DNA from: Bacteroides sp. UBA7335 | GTDB lineage: Bacteria > Bacteroidota > Bacteroidia > Bacteroidales > Bacteroidaceae | Assembly: GCA_002471185.1 (NCBI GenBank) | Contig: DKPL01000021.1 | Coordinates: 17,514 to 58,138, forward strand | Direction: 5' to 3' | DNA: 40,625 bases | Part shown: positions 8,595 through 15,743 of the stretch, piece after piece | Layout: every line of letters starts with the position of its first letter | Position numbering within the stretch: position 1 is the first letter of the stretch | The notes under the pieces: generated by a model | Databases searched by the model: none | Seen by the model: the letters and a program-made list of their open reading frames with translations, nothing else | What the model was told of the DNA's origin: nothing | Position numbers and translations under genes: made by a program

Positions 8595-9046
8595 TACTCC
8601 TTATTTTTAGTATCCATCAAGATTGTCACCGGTCCATCGTTTAGTAACTCCACTTTCATGTCGGCACCAAAAATTCCCGTACCCACCTCTTTTCCTAAAC
8701 AAGAACTCAGTTCACTACAAAATTGTTCGTATCGTGGGATTGAAATATCAGGTTTAGCAGCTTTGATGTACGAAGGCCTGTTCCCCTTTTTGGTCGATGC
8801 GTAAAGTGTAAATTGGCTAATCACTAGAATCTCTCCCTCAATCTCTTTGATCGATAAGTTCATAACCCCGTTTTCATCGTCAAACACCCTCAGTCCCACA
8901 ATCTTCTTACAAAGCCATTCTATGTCTTCCTTTTCATCGGTATCTGTTACTCCAACCAACACCAAGAGCCCTTTTTGAATGGCCGATTTACACGTTCCCT
9001 CAATCGTTACCGAGGCATGTGCAACACGCTGTATCACTACTCTCAT
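8594..9046 (-). CDS. dtd: D-aminoacyl-tRNA deacylase
   Basis: 150 aa, the usual length of DTD, which hydrolyses D-amino acids (and glycine mischarged on tRNA-Ala) from tRNA. Seen: N-terminal MRVVIQRVAHASVTIEG, the active-site motif SQFTLYA and the C-terminal NDGPVT motif that forms the cross-subunit Gly-cisPro selectivity element of the dimer. It is the first gene of the dtd-mazG-deoC operon, with a -7 box 26 bp upstream of the ATG. The link to MazG-like and DeoC enzymes is conserved only by overlap here and need not mean a shared pathway. Confidence 0.95.
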   Translation of the reverse strand: MRVVIQRVAHASVTIEGTCKSAIQKGLLVLVGVTDTDEKEDIEWLCKKIVGLRVFDDENGVMNLSIKEIEGEILVISQFTLYASTKKGNRPSYIKAAKPDISIPRYEQFCSELSSCLGKEVGTGIFGADMKVELLNDGPVTILMDTKNKE

Positions 9047-9071
9047 TCCTTCTCGTTTGTTTAATTGATTA

Positions 9072-9079
9072 CAAAATTA
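9072..9079 (-). promoter_or_regulatory. -7 promoter element of the dtd-mazG-deoC operon (TAATTTTG)
   Basis: Minus-strand TAATTTTG fits TAnnTTTG and would start transcription near 9065, about 20 bp before the dtd ATG at 9046. Confidence 0.45.
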
Positions 9080-9136
9080 CGAATTTGAGTTTGATAAATA
9101 GTCTATTATCGTTTTTTTAGCAAATATGCCATTATG

Positions 9137-10972
9137 TTAACCCTTCTTTTCGCTCTGGTCCAGTTCGTTTTTGATCAGTTGAGCCTTTGCAAACCCAACC
9201 ACATCTGCCACCTCTTCAATCGAAGCTTCTTTAATACGCTTCACACTTTTAAATTTCTGTAGTAGGGCAGTCTTGCTCTTTTCGCCGATACCTTTGATGC
9301 TATCGAGTGCCGAAGCCACCTGACGTTTGCTGCGCTTATCGCGATGAAAAGTGATGGCAAAGCGGTGCACCTCGTCTTGAATCTGCTCTAACAACCGAAA
9401 CAGCGGTGTGCCTTGCTTCATTCCGATAATTTGTGGAGGGAAGCCGTAAAGGAGTTCCGAAGTACGATGCTTTTTGTCCTTTGCCAATCCCGCTATTGGG
9501 ATAGACAACTGTATTTCATCTAAGGCCTGTTTTACAGCGCCCATTTGTCCTTTCCCGCCATCAGTGATAATCAGGTCGGGTAGTGTAGTTCCTTCTTCTA
9601 CGGCTCTTAAATAGCGCCTTTTTACCACCTCTTTCATCGAAGCATAATCATCCGGTCCCTCCACCGTTTTGATGTTGTATTTCCGATAATCGTTTTTAGA
9701 GGGCTTAGCCTTTTTGAACACCACGCACGCCGCCACCGGATCGCTTCCCTGGATGTTTGAGTTATCAAAACACTCAATTTGCATGGGCAGTTTATCCAGA
9801 TGCAACTCCTGTTGAATCTCCTTCATCAATCGGATGCTTCGTTGTTCCGGGTTTAATTTTTCGGTTTGTTTCAATCGATCTGCCTTATACTGTTTCACAT
9901 TCAGTTGCGACAGGTCGAGTAGCTTCTTCTTATCTCCCTTTTGAGGAATGGTAAAGGTGACGTTAGTTAGCTCTAGGTCTAAATCAAACGGTACGATGAT
10001 TTCGCGCGATAGACTCTTGTATCGTTCGCGCATCTCGATAATGCCTAGTGCCAGCAGTTCCTCCTTTGTCTCGTTTAGTCTTTTCTTGTATTCAAACGTA
10101 AAAGCCTGGTTGATGGCTCCGTTGGTGATGTGTAGATAGTTGATGAAAGCGGCACTTTCATCTTCCTCTATGGCAAATACATCAATGTTGTGTAAGATTG
10201 AACTTACCACTTCTGATTTGGCGCGGTAGCTTTCGATTAGTGCATATTTCTCTTTTACCTTTTGGGCCTCTTCAAAACGCATCTCCTGTGCCAAGGTGTT
10301 CATCTGTTGCAAGAGCATGCGTGCCACCTCTTGCGTGTTCCCTTTTAAGATTTCCTTGATTTCACCGATGTTTTTTAGATACTCCTCTTGGCTTTGCAAA
10401 CCCACGCACGGTCCTGCGCACTTCTTGATGTGGTAGTCTAGGCAGACGTTAAACTTTCCACTTCGGATGTTTTCGGGGGTAAGGCTTAAGTTGCAAGTCC
10501 GAAGCGGGTAGAGGTGTCTGATTAGCTCGAGCACTGCATTCATGGATGGGGCATGGCTGTATGGACCGAAGTAAGTAGAGCCGTTGCGGATAATCTTTCT
10601 AGTTTTGAAAACGCGTGGAAAATACTCGCTTTGAACGCAAATTGAAGGATAAGTCTTATCATCCTTCAGCAATACATTGTAGCGTGGTTTGTACTTCTTG
10701 ATTAAGTTATTCTCGAGCAGTAAGGCATCCTCTTCCGAGTTTACCACAATGTATCGGATGTCCGCAATCTTGCTAACCAATACCCGCGTCTTTCCCGGTT
10801 GGTGCTCTTTATTGAAATAAGAACTGACTCGTCTTTTTAAGTTTTTCGCCTTTCCTACGTATATTATTACTCCTTCTGCATTTAAATACTGATAAATGCC
10901 CGGTGTTTCGGGTAGGTTAAGTACGATACCTTTGAGGTATTCTTCTGCTGATTGACTATTGCTCTTTTCCAT
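9137..10972 (-). CDS. uvrC: UvrABC excinuclease subunit C
   Basis: 611 aa nucleotide-excision repair nuclease that makes both incisions around a lesion with UvrB. Domains in order: GIY-YIG nuclease (GIY at 25-27, YVG at 38-40, KAKNLKRR), a cysteine-containing linker (CNLSLTPENIRSGKFNVCLDYHIKKCAGPC written here as a region near 150-185), the UVR UvrB-interaction helix (about 205-245), the RNase H-like endonuclease domain with ECFDNSNIQGSDPVA and IITDGGKGQ, and C-terminal tandem helix-hairpin-helix (SIKGIGEKSKTALLQ). The frame is open upstream to a TTG at 11008, but that extension would run through the apt terminator hairpin, so ATG 10972 is chosen. Single-gene transcript with its own promoter overlapping that hairpin. 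Confidence 0.95.
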   Translation of the reverse strand: MEKSNSQSAEEYLKGIVLNLPETPGIYQYLNAEGVIIYVGKAKNLKRRVSSYFNKEHQPGKTRVLVSKIADIRYIVVNSEEDALLLENNLIKKYKPRYNVLLKDDKTYPSICVQSEYFPRVFKTRKIIRNGSTYFGPYSHAPSMNAVLELIRHLYPLRTCNLSLTPENIRSGKFNVCLDYHIKKCAGPCVGLQSQEEYLKNIGEIKEILKGNTQEVARMLLQQMNTLAQEMRFEEAQKVKEKYALIESYRAKSEVVSSILHNIDVFAIEEDESAAFINYLHITNGAINQAFTFEYKKRLNETKEELLALGIIEMRERYKSLSREIIVPFDLDLELTNVTFTIPQKGDKKKLLDLSQLNVKQYKADRLKQTEKLNPEQRSIRLMKEIQQELHLDKLPMQIECFDNSNIQGSDPVAACVVFKKAKPSKNDYRKYNIKTVEGPDDYASMKEVVKRRYLRAVEEGTTLPDLIITDGGKGQMGAVKQALDEIQLSIPIAGLAKDKKHRTSELLYGFPPQIIGMKQGTPLFRLLEQIQDEVHRFAITFHRDKRSKRQVASALDSIKGIGEKSKTALLQKFKSVKRIKEASIEEVADVVGFAKAQLIKNELDQSEKKG

Positions 10973-10979
10973 AACAAAA

Positions 10980-11005
10980 CAGGGTGTAGCTATGACTACA
11001 CCCTG
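10980..11005 (-). terminator. apt terminator hairpin, overlapping the uvrC transcription start
   Basis: Perfect 10-bp arms CAGGGTGTAG (10980-10989) and CTACACCCTG (10996-11005) with a 6-nt loop; on the minus strand it is followed by GTTTTGTTAT. It lies 30 bp after the apt stop and only 7 bp before the uvrC ATG. Confidence 0.8.
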
Positions 11006-11013
11006 CAAATATA
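11006..11013 (-). promoter_or_regulatory. -7 promoter element of uvrC (TATATTTG)
   Basis: Minus-strand TATATTTG abuts the terminator hairpin; the predicted start near 10999 would fall inside the first arm, so uvrC mRNA would carry a truncated hairpin as its 5' leader. Confidence 0.45.
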
Positions 11014-11034
11014 AAAAATTAATCGATAAAGATC

Positions 11035-11559
11035 TTATAATGATAAAACAGATTCTACTTCCACGTCATCTCCAAATAGTGCTCTTCCGTTAAGCTCTTT
11101 TAGTTCGATGATGAAGTTTACGTAGATCTTCTTTGGTTTTAGTTTTTTCACCAATTCGCAAGCCGCTTTCATGGTTCCTCCGGTGGCTAGCAAATCGTCG
11201 TGTAGCAATACTACATCGTTTTCATCTAATGCATCTTTATGAATCTGCACGGTGTCTTTACCGTATTCTTTATCGTAGCTCTCTTCAAGAACCTCTGCAG
11301 GTAGTTTCCCTGGTTTACGAATAGGAATAAAACCGGCATTCAATCGGGTGGCCAAAATCGGTCCCATGATGAATCCTCTAGATTCGATACCTACTACCTT
11401 TGTGATTCCTTTATCCTTGTACATGTTGTACATGGTGTCCGAAAGGTGGTGCATACATTCGGCATCTTTAAAAAGGGTTGTCACGTCGTAGAATAAGATT
11501 CCCGGAATTGGGAAGTCTGGAACTTTTCTGATGCTCTCTATTAGTCTTTCTTTGCTCAT
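11035..11559 (-). CDS. apt: adenine phosphoribosyltransferase
   Basis: 174 aa type I phosphoribosyltransferase that salvages adenine to AMP using PRPP. Seen: VPDFPIPGILFYDVTTLFKD at the N-terminus, the adenine-side GIESRGFIMG segment, the flexible loop region RKPGKLPAEV, and the PRPP-binding motif VVLLHDDLLATGGTM with its paired acidic residues. ATG 11559 (MSKERLIES) is preferred over a GTG two codons upstream. It follows mnmG on the same strand with 55 bp between them, and no separate -7 box is seen in that gap, so the two are probably co-transcribed; the gap is occupied by the parS site. Confidence 0.95.
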   Translation of the reverse strand: MSKERLIESIRKVPDFPIPGILFYDVTTLFKDAECMHHLSDTMYNMYKDKGITKVVGIESRGFIMGPILATRLNAGFIPIRKPGKLPAEVLEESYDKEYGKDTVQIHKDALDENDVVLLHDDLLATGGTMKAACELVKKLKPKKIYVNFIIELKELNGRALFGDDVEVESVLSL

Positions 11560-11592
11560 ATTCACTGTTTTAATTTATTTTCTTAAACTGTT

Positions 11593-11608
11593 TGTTTCAC
11601 GTGAAACG
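11593..11608. promoter_or_regulatory. parS chromosome-partition site (ParB binding)
   Basis: TGTTTCACGTGAAACG matches 15 of 16 positions of the widely conserved parS consensus TGTTTCACGTGAAACA and contains a perfect 14-bp palindrome (11594-11607). Known: parS sites load ParB clamps and cluster near the replication origin; mnmG (gidA), which lies alongside, is origin-linked in many bacteria. Neither parA nor parB is in the window. Confidence 0.8.
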
Positions 11609-11614
11609 CTGCTG

Positions 11615-13489
11615 CTATCTGCCCGACAAAACAAGTAGGACATTGATGTCGCTAGGCGAAACACCCGGTATGCGGCTTGCTTGTGCTATCGTTTCCGGAT
11701 CAATCTTAGTCAGCTTTTGGCGAGCCTCAGTCGATAATGATTGAAGGGAGTTATAGTCAAACTTACCTTTTATTTTGATACTCTCTAAGCGAGAGAGCTT
11801 ATCTGCAATTATTCTTTCGCGCTGGATGTAGCCTTCGTATTTGATTAATATTTCAGCTGCTTCAATAATCTCTTCTTTGCGTTCGGTAATCTCGTCAAGT
11901 ACACGCTTAAATGCCGGTACATATTCGGCTATATTAAGAATTGTAACTTGTGGACGATTGATTAAATCAATCAGTTTGCATCCTTGGCGAAGTGGGGTTG
12001 TTCCCAACTCTTCGAGTGCGCTGTTGATTAACGCTGCTTTGATTGAATAAGTTCGTGCAAACTGAATAATCTTATCAATTGCCTCGCGTTTTCTAACCAA
12101 TAGTTCGTAGCGGTCATCTTTTACCAAACCAAGTTTGCGTGCTTTCTCTGTCAATCGCATATCTGCATCGTCCATACGCAACAAAATGCGATATTCGGCA
12201 CGCGAAGTAAACATACGGTATGGCTCATCCACACCTTTGGTCACTAAATCATCAATCAATACTCCAATGTAGGCCTCGTCGCGACTCAGGGTAAATGGTT
12301 CGCCACCGTGGCAATTGATGTGTGCATTGATACCGGCAATGATGCCTTGTCCGCCTGCCTCTTCGTATCCGGTAGTGCCGTTCACTTGTCCGGCAAAGAA
12401 CAGATTCTTCACAACCTTCGATTCCAGCGTATGTTTTAGCTGTGTAGGTTCAAAGAAATCATACTCTATGGCATACCCCGGACGGTAAATCACCAAGTCT
12501 TTGAATGCCGGGATTTGTTTAAGTGCATTGATTTGAATATCCATAGGTAGTGAAGACGAGAAACCATTCAAGTAAAACTCTTGAGTTGTTTCGCCTTCGG
12601 GTTCCAAGAACAACTGGTGTTGGTCTTTATCGGGGAAGGTTACAATTTTTGTTTCGATGCTCGGGCAGTAACGAGGCCCAATGCTTTGAATTTGTCCGTT
12701 GAAAAGGGGAGAATCGGCCAAGCCATCCTTCAGTATGCGATGTGTGTCGGCATTGGTGTAGCAAGTCCAGCATTGCAACTGCTTGAGGTGACGTACCCCC
12801 GTATCCATAAATGAGAATTTATGAAAGTCGCTTTCGCCATCTTGAGGTTCCATAAGGTCATAATGCACGCTTCTACCGTCAATTCTAACCGGTGTACCCG
12901 TCTTCATGCGGTCGTGTGTGATGCCATGACGTGTGATTGATTCGGTCAGCATATAAGAAGCAGGCTCTGCCATACGTCCTCCGGGAAGCATGTTTTTGCC
13001 CACGTGCATCAATCCATTTAAGAATGTGCCGGCAGTAATCACCACACATTTCGCTCGGAAAGTCACGTCCCATACTGTTTTAACACCAACAACTTCGTCA
13101 TTTTCCACCAATACCTCTTTTACCGTATCTTGCCAAGTATGTAGGTTGGGTGTATTTTCTATCACTTCTCGCCAGGCCCAGATAAACTTATTGCGGTCGC
13201 ACTGTGCGCGCGGGCTCCACATGGCCGGTCCCTTAGAGCGGTTAAGGATGCGGAATTGGATAGCGGTACGGTCGGTTATGAGTCCCATCATTCCGCCAAG
13301 AGCATCGATCTCGCGAACAATTTGCCCTTTGGCGATACCACCTACAGCCGGGTTACAACTCATTTGCCCAATCTTATTCATATCCATGGTGATTAGGCAA
13401 GTCTTTGATCCTAAGTTGGCGGCAGCCACAGCAGCTTCGCAGCCGGCATGTCCCGCACCTATTACAATCACATCGTATTTAAAATCCAT
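11615..13489 (-). CDS. mnmG: tRNA uridine-5-carboxymethylaminomethyl modification enzyme MnmG (GidA)
   Basis: 624 aa FAD protein that, with the GTPase MnmE, installs the cmnm5 group on wobble uridine 34 of several tRNAs. Seen: N-terminal dinucleotide-binding motif GAGHAGCE (G11, G13, G16), the family signatures MSCNPAVGGIAKGQ and GPRYCPSIETKI, the second FAD segment NGTTGYEEAGGQG, and a C-terminal helical MnmE/tRNA-binding domain ending SRIPGVSPSDINVLLVLSGR. The frame is open to a TTG at 13519, but a TAACTTTG -7 box covers 13517-13524, so ATG 13489 (MDFKYDVIVIG) is the start, also the one expected for the family. It is followed by parS and apt on the same strand. Confidence 0.97.
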   Translation of the reverse strand: MDFKYDVIVIGAGHAGCEAAVAAANLGSKTCLITMDMNKIGQMSCNPAVGGIAKGQIVREIDALGGMMGLITDRTAIQFRILNRSKGPAMWSPRAQCDRNKFIWAWREVIENTPNLHTWQDTVKEVLVENDEVVGVKTVWDVTFRAKCVVITAGTFLNGLMHVGKNMLPGGRMAEPASYMLTESITRHGITHDRMKTGTPVRIDGRSVHYDLMEPQDGESDFHKFSFMDTGVRHLKQLQCWTCYTNADTHRILKDGLADSPLFNGQIQSIGPRYCPSIETKIVTFPDKDQHQLFLEPEGETTQEFYLNGFSSSLPMDIQINALKQIPAFKDLVIYRPGYAIEYDFFEPTQLKHTLESKVVKNLFFAGQVNGTTGYEEAGGQGIIAGINAHINCHGGEPFTLSRDEAYIGVLIDDLVTKGVDEPYRMFTSRAEYRILLRMDDADMRLTEKARKLGLVKDDRYELLVRKREAIDKIIQFARTYSIKAALINSALEELGTTPLRQGCKLIDLINRPQVTILNIAEYVPAFKRVLDEITERKEEIIEAAEILIKYEGYIQRERIIADKLSRLESIKIKGKFDYNSLQSLSTEARQKLTKIDPETIAQASRIPGVSPSDINVLLVLSGR

Positions 13490-13516
13490 CTTTTTTTTGA
13501 TCTCTTTTTTACGTGG

Positions 13517-13524
13517 CAAAGTTA
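13517..13524 (-). promoter_or_regulatory. -7 promoter element of mnmG (TAACTTTG)
   Basis: Minus-strand TAACTTTG fits TAnnTTTG; transcription would start near 13510, about 20 bp before ATG 13489. No convincing -33 TTTG is seen. Confidence 0.5.
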
Positions 13525-13860
13525 CGAAAAAGAAAACATACTCTTTATGATTAGTAAGCCCATAATAGCTTTGTTAACAGCAAAGTGTTATTTTTTATAG
13601 AATATCTATTTACCTCTCTCTCTTTCTACTCTTCCTCTTTTTCCTCAACTTTTCTCCATTTTCCCATCTATAAGCTCAGCAACAGTCATTTTCAGTCACT
13701 TGCTCATTTTTTAGCCGTTATTTTTAAACCTTTAAAAATGCACCTAACTTACTGTATTTTAACTTTATATCTCTGTTTTTAGTTCGATTTAAGCCTCTCA
13801 GAATCGTTTTTTTTCATCTTTCGGGCAGCTATGCACCATTTTTTGCAAACAAATGCGGTT

Positions 13861-13915
13861 AAAAACAGTGCGGTGCAACAGACGAAACGTTTGGATTCAT
13901 CTGTTGCACCGCACT
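13861..13915 (-). terminator. intrinsic terminator of the spm-ybeY operon
   Basis: Perfect 16-bp arms AGTGCGGTGCAACAGA (13867-13882) and its complement (13900-13915) enclose a 17-nt loop; on the minus strand the stem is followed by GTTTTT. It lies 51 bp beyond the ybeY stop. Confidence 0.88.
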
Positions 13916-13920
13916 ACCTC

Positions 13921-13955
13921 TTCGGTTCTCTTGTCAGCCTGCCAAGAGAGCCGAA
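13921..13955 (-). terminator. second hairpin just after ybeY
   Basis: Arms 13921-13933 and 13943-13955 pair over 13 bp with one imperfect position (a G-U pair if transcribed on the plus strand, C-A on the minus). There is no T-tract after it, so it probably stabilises the mRNA end or backs up the stronger terminator at 13861-13915. Confidence 0.45.
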
Positions 13956-13966
13956 AAATCATTCTC

Positions 13967-14392
13967 TTATTTTTTCTCGTTTAGCAGAGCCAATGCCTTG
14001 TTCTCTTCTGCCTCCATAATCTCGCGTTCGCCCGGTCCTTTGTCGTTGATACCACAAAGGTGCAAGATACCATGGATGATGGTGCGATACAGCTCCTCTT
14101 CGTAACTTTGTGCAAATTGCTCAGCATTTGTCTTTACCGTATCTAAGCTGATGAAAAGGTCACCCGAAATGCGATCGCCTTCTGTATAGTCGAAGGTGAT
14201 GATATCCGTATAGTAATCGTGTTGCAAATACTCCCGATTCACCTCGAGTATTTTTTGGTCGGAGCAGAAGATGTATGCAATCTCGCCCAAGCGTTTCCCG
14301 TAGCTATTAGCTACCTCTTTCACCCATTCGGTGGTGATGCGTTTTTTGATATCGGGCATTTTGATGCCCTCTGCATGATAAGTAACGGCCAT
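13967..14392 (-). CDS. ybeY: endoribonuclease YbeY (rRNA maturation factor)
   Basis: 141 aa metal-dependent RNase involved in 16S rRNA 3' maturation and ribosome quality control. Seen: the core TDIITFDYTEGDRISGDLFISLDTV and the metal site HGILHLCGIND. The classical motif is HxxxHxxxxxH; here H107 and H111 are present, but position 117 is Asp, a substitution I believe also occurs in other Bacteroidetes YbeY proteins. ATG 14392 fits the family start. It lies 20 bp downstream of the SpmA/B-like gene on the same strand with no promoter between, so the two form an operon that ends at the hairpins 13861-13955. Confidence 0.92.
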   Translation of the reverse strand: MAVTYHAEGIKMPDIKKRITTEWVKEVANSYGKRLGEIAYIFCSDQKILEVNREYLQHDYYTDIITFDYTEGDRISGDLFISLDTVKTNAEQFAQSYEEELYRTIIHGILHLCGINDKGPGEREIMEAEENKALALLNEKK

Positions 14393-14412
14393 ATAATGTT
14401 GATTTTAGTATT

Positions 14413-15645
14413 TTAATAGAAGAACAAATAACTCATGAAAATAGCTGCGATAATGCCCGAAAAGTCTGCAATCAGTCCGCAAGTCACAGCATTGCGTGTT
14501 TTACTGATGCCTACGCTTCCAAAATAGACAGCCAAGATGTAGAACGTAGTATCTGACGCTCCACGAATCACACAGCTCACCCTACCCACAAACGAGTCCG
14601 GTCCGTGTTGTTGCATGGTGTCAATCATCAGTCCGTTGGCACCACTTCCGCTAAGCGACTTCATGATGCCCGTGGGGAGTGCCTCTACAAAAGCCGTGTC
14701 GAAGCCTAGTGCCCCAATGGCATACCCAATACCATCAGTAATGATAGTCATCGCCCCCGAAGCCCGAAATACAGCAATAGCCACTAAAAAAGCAACCAGA
14801 TAAGGAATGATGCGTACAGCCGTAGTAAAGCCCTCTTTGGCTCCCTCTACAAACGAGTCGTACACATTAATCTTCTTCCGCAGTCCACTTACAATAAAGG
14901 TTACAATCACTCCAAACAAGATCATGTTTGCAATCAGTGTCGAATAAACTCCCATTTCTTCGCGCGAGATGGTGGTAAATAAGTAGATCAATCCACCGAA
15001 AAAAAGGCTGAGTATAGCCATTAAAATCAGTATCGGTTTGTTGATAAGATTGATGCGTTGCGATATGCTCACAGTAATCACCCCCACCAAAGTCGAGATA
15101 AATGTGCTCAGCAAAATGGGGATAAAAATATCAGTAGGTTGTGCCGCACCCATTTGTGCACGATATACCATGATAGAGATTGGTATAAGAATCAGCCCCG
15201 AGGTATTGATCACCAGAAACATAATCATGGGGTTGCTCGCCGTATCTTTTTTCGGGTTCAGCTCTTGTAGCTCCTGCATCGCCTTCAGTCCCATGGGCGT
15301 TGCAGCATTGTCTAGCCCCAGCATATTGGCCGACATATTCATAAAGATGGCTCCCATCACCGGGTGGTTTTTGGGAATATCGGGAAACAAACGGCAAAAC
15401 ACCGGACTAAGCCACCGAGCCAACGTGTTGATGAGTCCGCTATTCTCGCCTACCTTCATAATGCCCAGCCAGAGCGAGAGCACACCGGTAAGCCCCAGTG
15501 ATATTTCGAAAGCCGTTTTAGACGAGTCGAAAGTAGACTGAATAATGTCTGTGAATATTTGCGTGTTGCCCGTAAACAGAAGCTTCCCCAGCGCCACAAC
15601 AAAAGCAATGATGAAGAAAGCAATCCAAATGTAGTTTAATACCAT
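14413..15645 (-). CDS. fused SpmA/SpmB-like nucleoside recognition (Gate) domain membrane protein
   Basis: 410 aa polytopic inner-membrane protein of unknown substrate. Seen: hydrophobic N-terminus, then an SpmA-like half (GLTGVLSLWLGIMKVGE..., NMSANMLGLDNAATPMGLKAM, MIMFLVINTSGLILIP), and from about residue 230 an SpmB-like half (FVEGAKEGFTTAVRIIPYLVA, IMKSLSGSGANGLMID, VIRGASDTTFYILAVYFGSVG). Known: in Bacillus SpmA and SpmB are separate genes needed for spore core dehydration; single fused homologues occur in non-sporulating bacteria. About ten transmembrane segments are likely. The transport role is inferred from the nucleoside-recognition/Gate domain only. First gene of the operon with ybeY; its -7 box lies 26 bp upstream of the ATG. 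Confidence 0.88.
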   Translation of the reverse strand: MVLNYIWIAFFIIAFVVALGKLLFTGNTQIFTDIIQSTFDSSKTAFEISLGLTGVLSLWLGIMKVGENSGLINTLARWLSPVFCRLFPDIPKNHPVMGAIFMNMSANMLGLDNAATPMGLKAMQELQELNPKKDTASNPMIMFLVINTSGLILIPISIMVYRAQMGAAQPTDIFIPILLSTFISTLVGVITVSISQRINLINKPILILMAILSLFFGGLIYLFTTISREEMGVYSTLIANMILFGVIVTFIVSGLRKKINVYDSFVEGAKEGFTTAVRIIPYLVAFLVAIAVFRASGAMTIITDGIGYAIGALGFDTAFVEALPTGIMKSLSGSGANGLMIDTMQQHGPDSFVGRVSCVIRGASDTTFYILAVYFGSVGISKTRNAVTCGLIADFSGIIAAIFMSYLFFY

Positions 15646-15670
15646 CTTTTATTCTTGATCTATATATTTG

Positions 15671-15678
15671 CAAAAATA
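15671..15678 (-). promoter_or_regulatory. -7 promoter element of the spm-ybeY operon (TATTTTTG)
   Basis: Minus-strand TATTTTTG fits TAnnTTTG, with a predicted start near 15664 and a leader of about 19 nt. It is back-to-back with the alkD-like promoter 35 bp away. Confidence 0.45.
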
Positions 15679-15712
15679 GGGATATCTTTCTAATACCTAA
15701 TTGATATTTCGT

Positions 15713-15720
15713 TATTTTTG
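15713..15720 (+). promoter_or_regulatory. -7 promoter element of the AlkD-like gene (TATTTTTG)
   Basis: TATTTTTG fits TAnnTTTG and lies 23 bp before ATG 15744. A weak -33-like TTTC is at 15687-15690. Confidence 0.45.
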
Positions 15721-15743
15721 AGCTCATCAATTTAGATATTGCC

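Larger units (their letters stand above)
13490..13966. other. intergenic region upstream of mnmG: promoter, pyrimidine tract, dyads and ybeY terminator
   Basis: 477 bp without a supportable gene. From left: the mnmG -7 box; a strongly pyrimidine-biased tract on the plus strand (13613-13676); an AT dyad ATTTTTAAA-CC-TTTAAAAAT (13720-13739); then two strong hairpins that end the ybeY transcript. Short open frames in it look spurious. Confidence 0.6.

Noticed and set aside
10973..11008. N-terminal extension of UvrC from a TTG
   Set aside because: The extension is encoded by the apt terminator hairpin; ATG 10972 fits the family.
13490..13519. N-terminal extension of MnmG from a TTG
   Set aside because: The lysine-rich extension overlaps the -7 box, and MDFKYDVIVIG at 13489 is the normal start.
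12990..13550. 186-codon plus-strand open frame inside mnmG
   Set aside because: Shadow of the highly conserved mnmG coding strand; its translation has no recognisable domain.
13585..13782. Plus-strand open frame in the mnmG upstream gap (MLFFIEYLFTSLS...)
   Set aside because: It is the translation of a pyrimidine tract, rich in Ser, Phe and Leu by base composition, with no coding signal.
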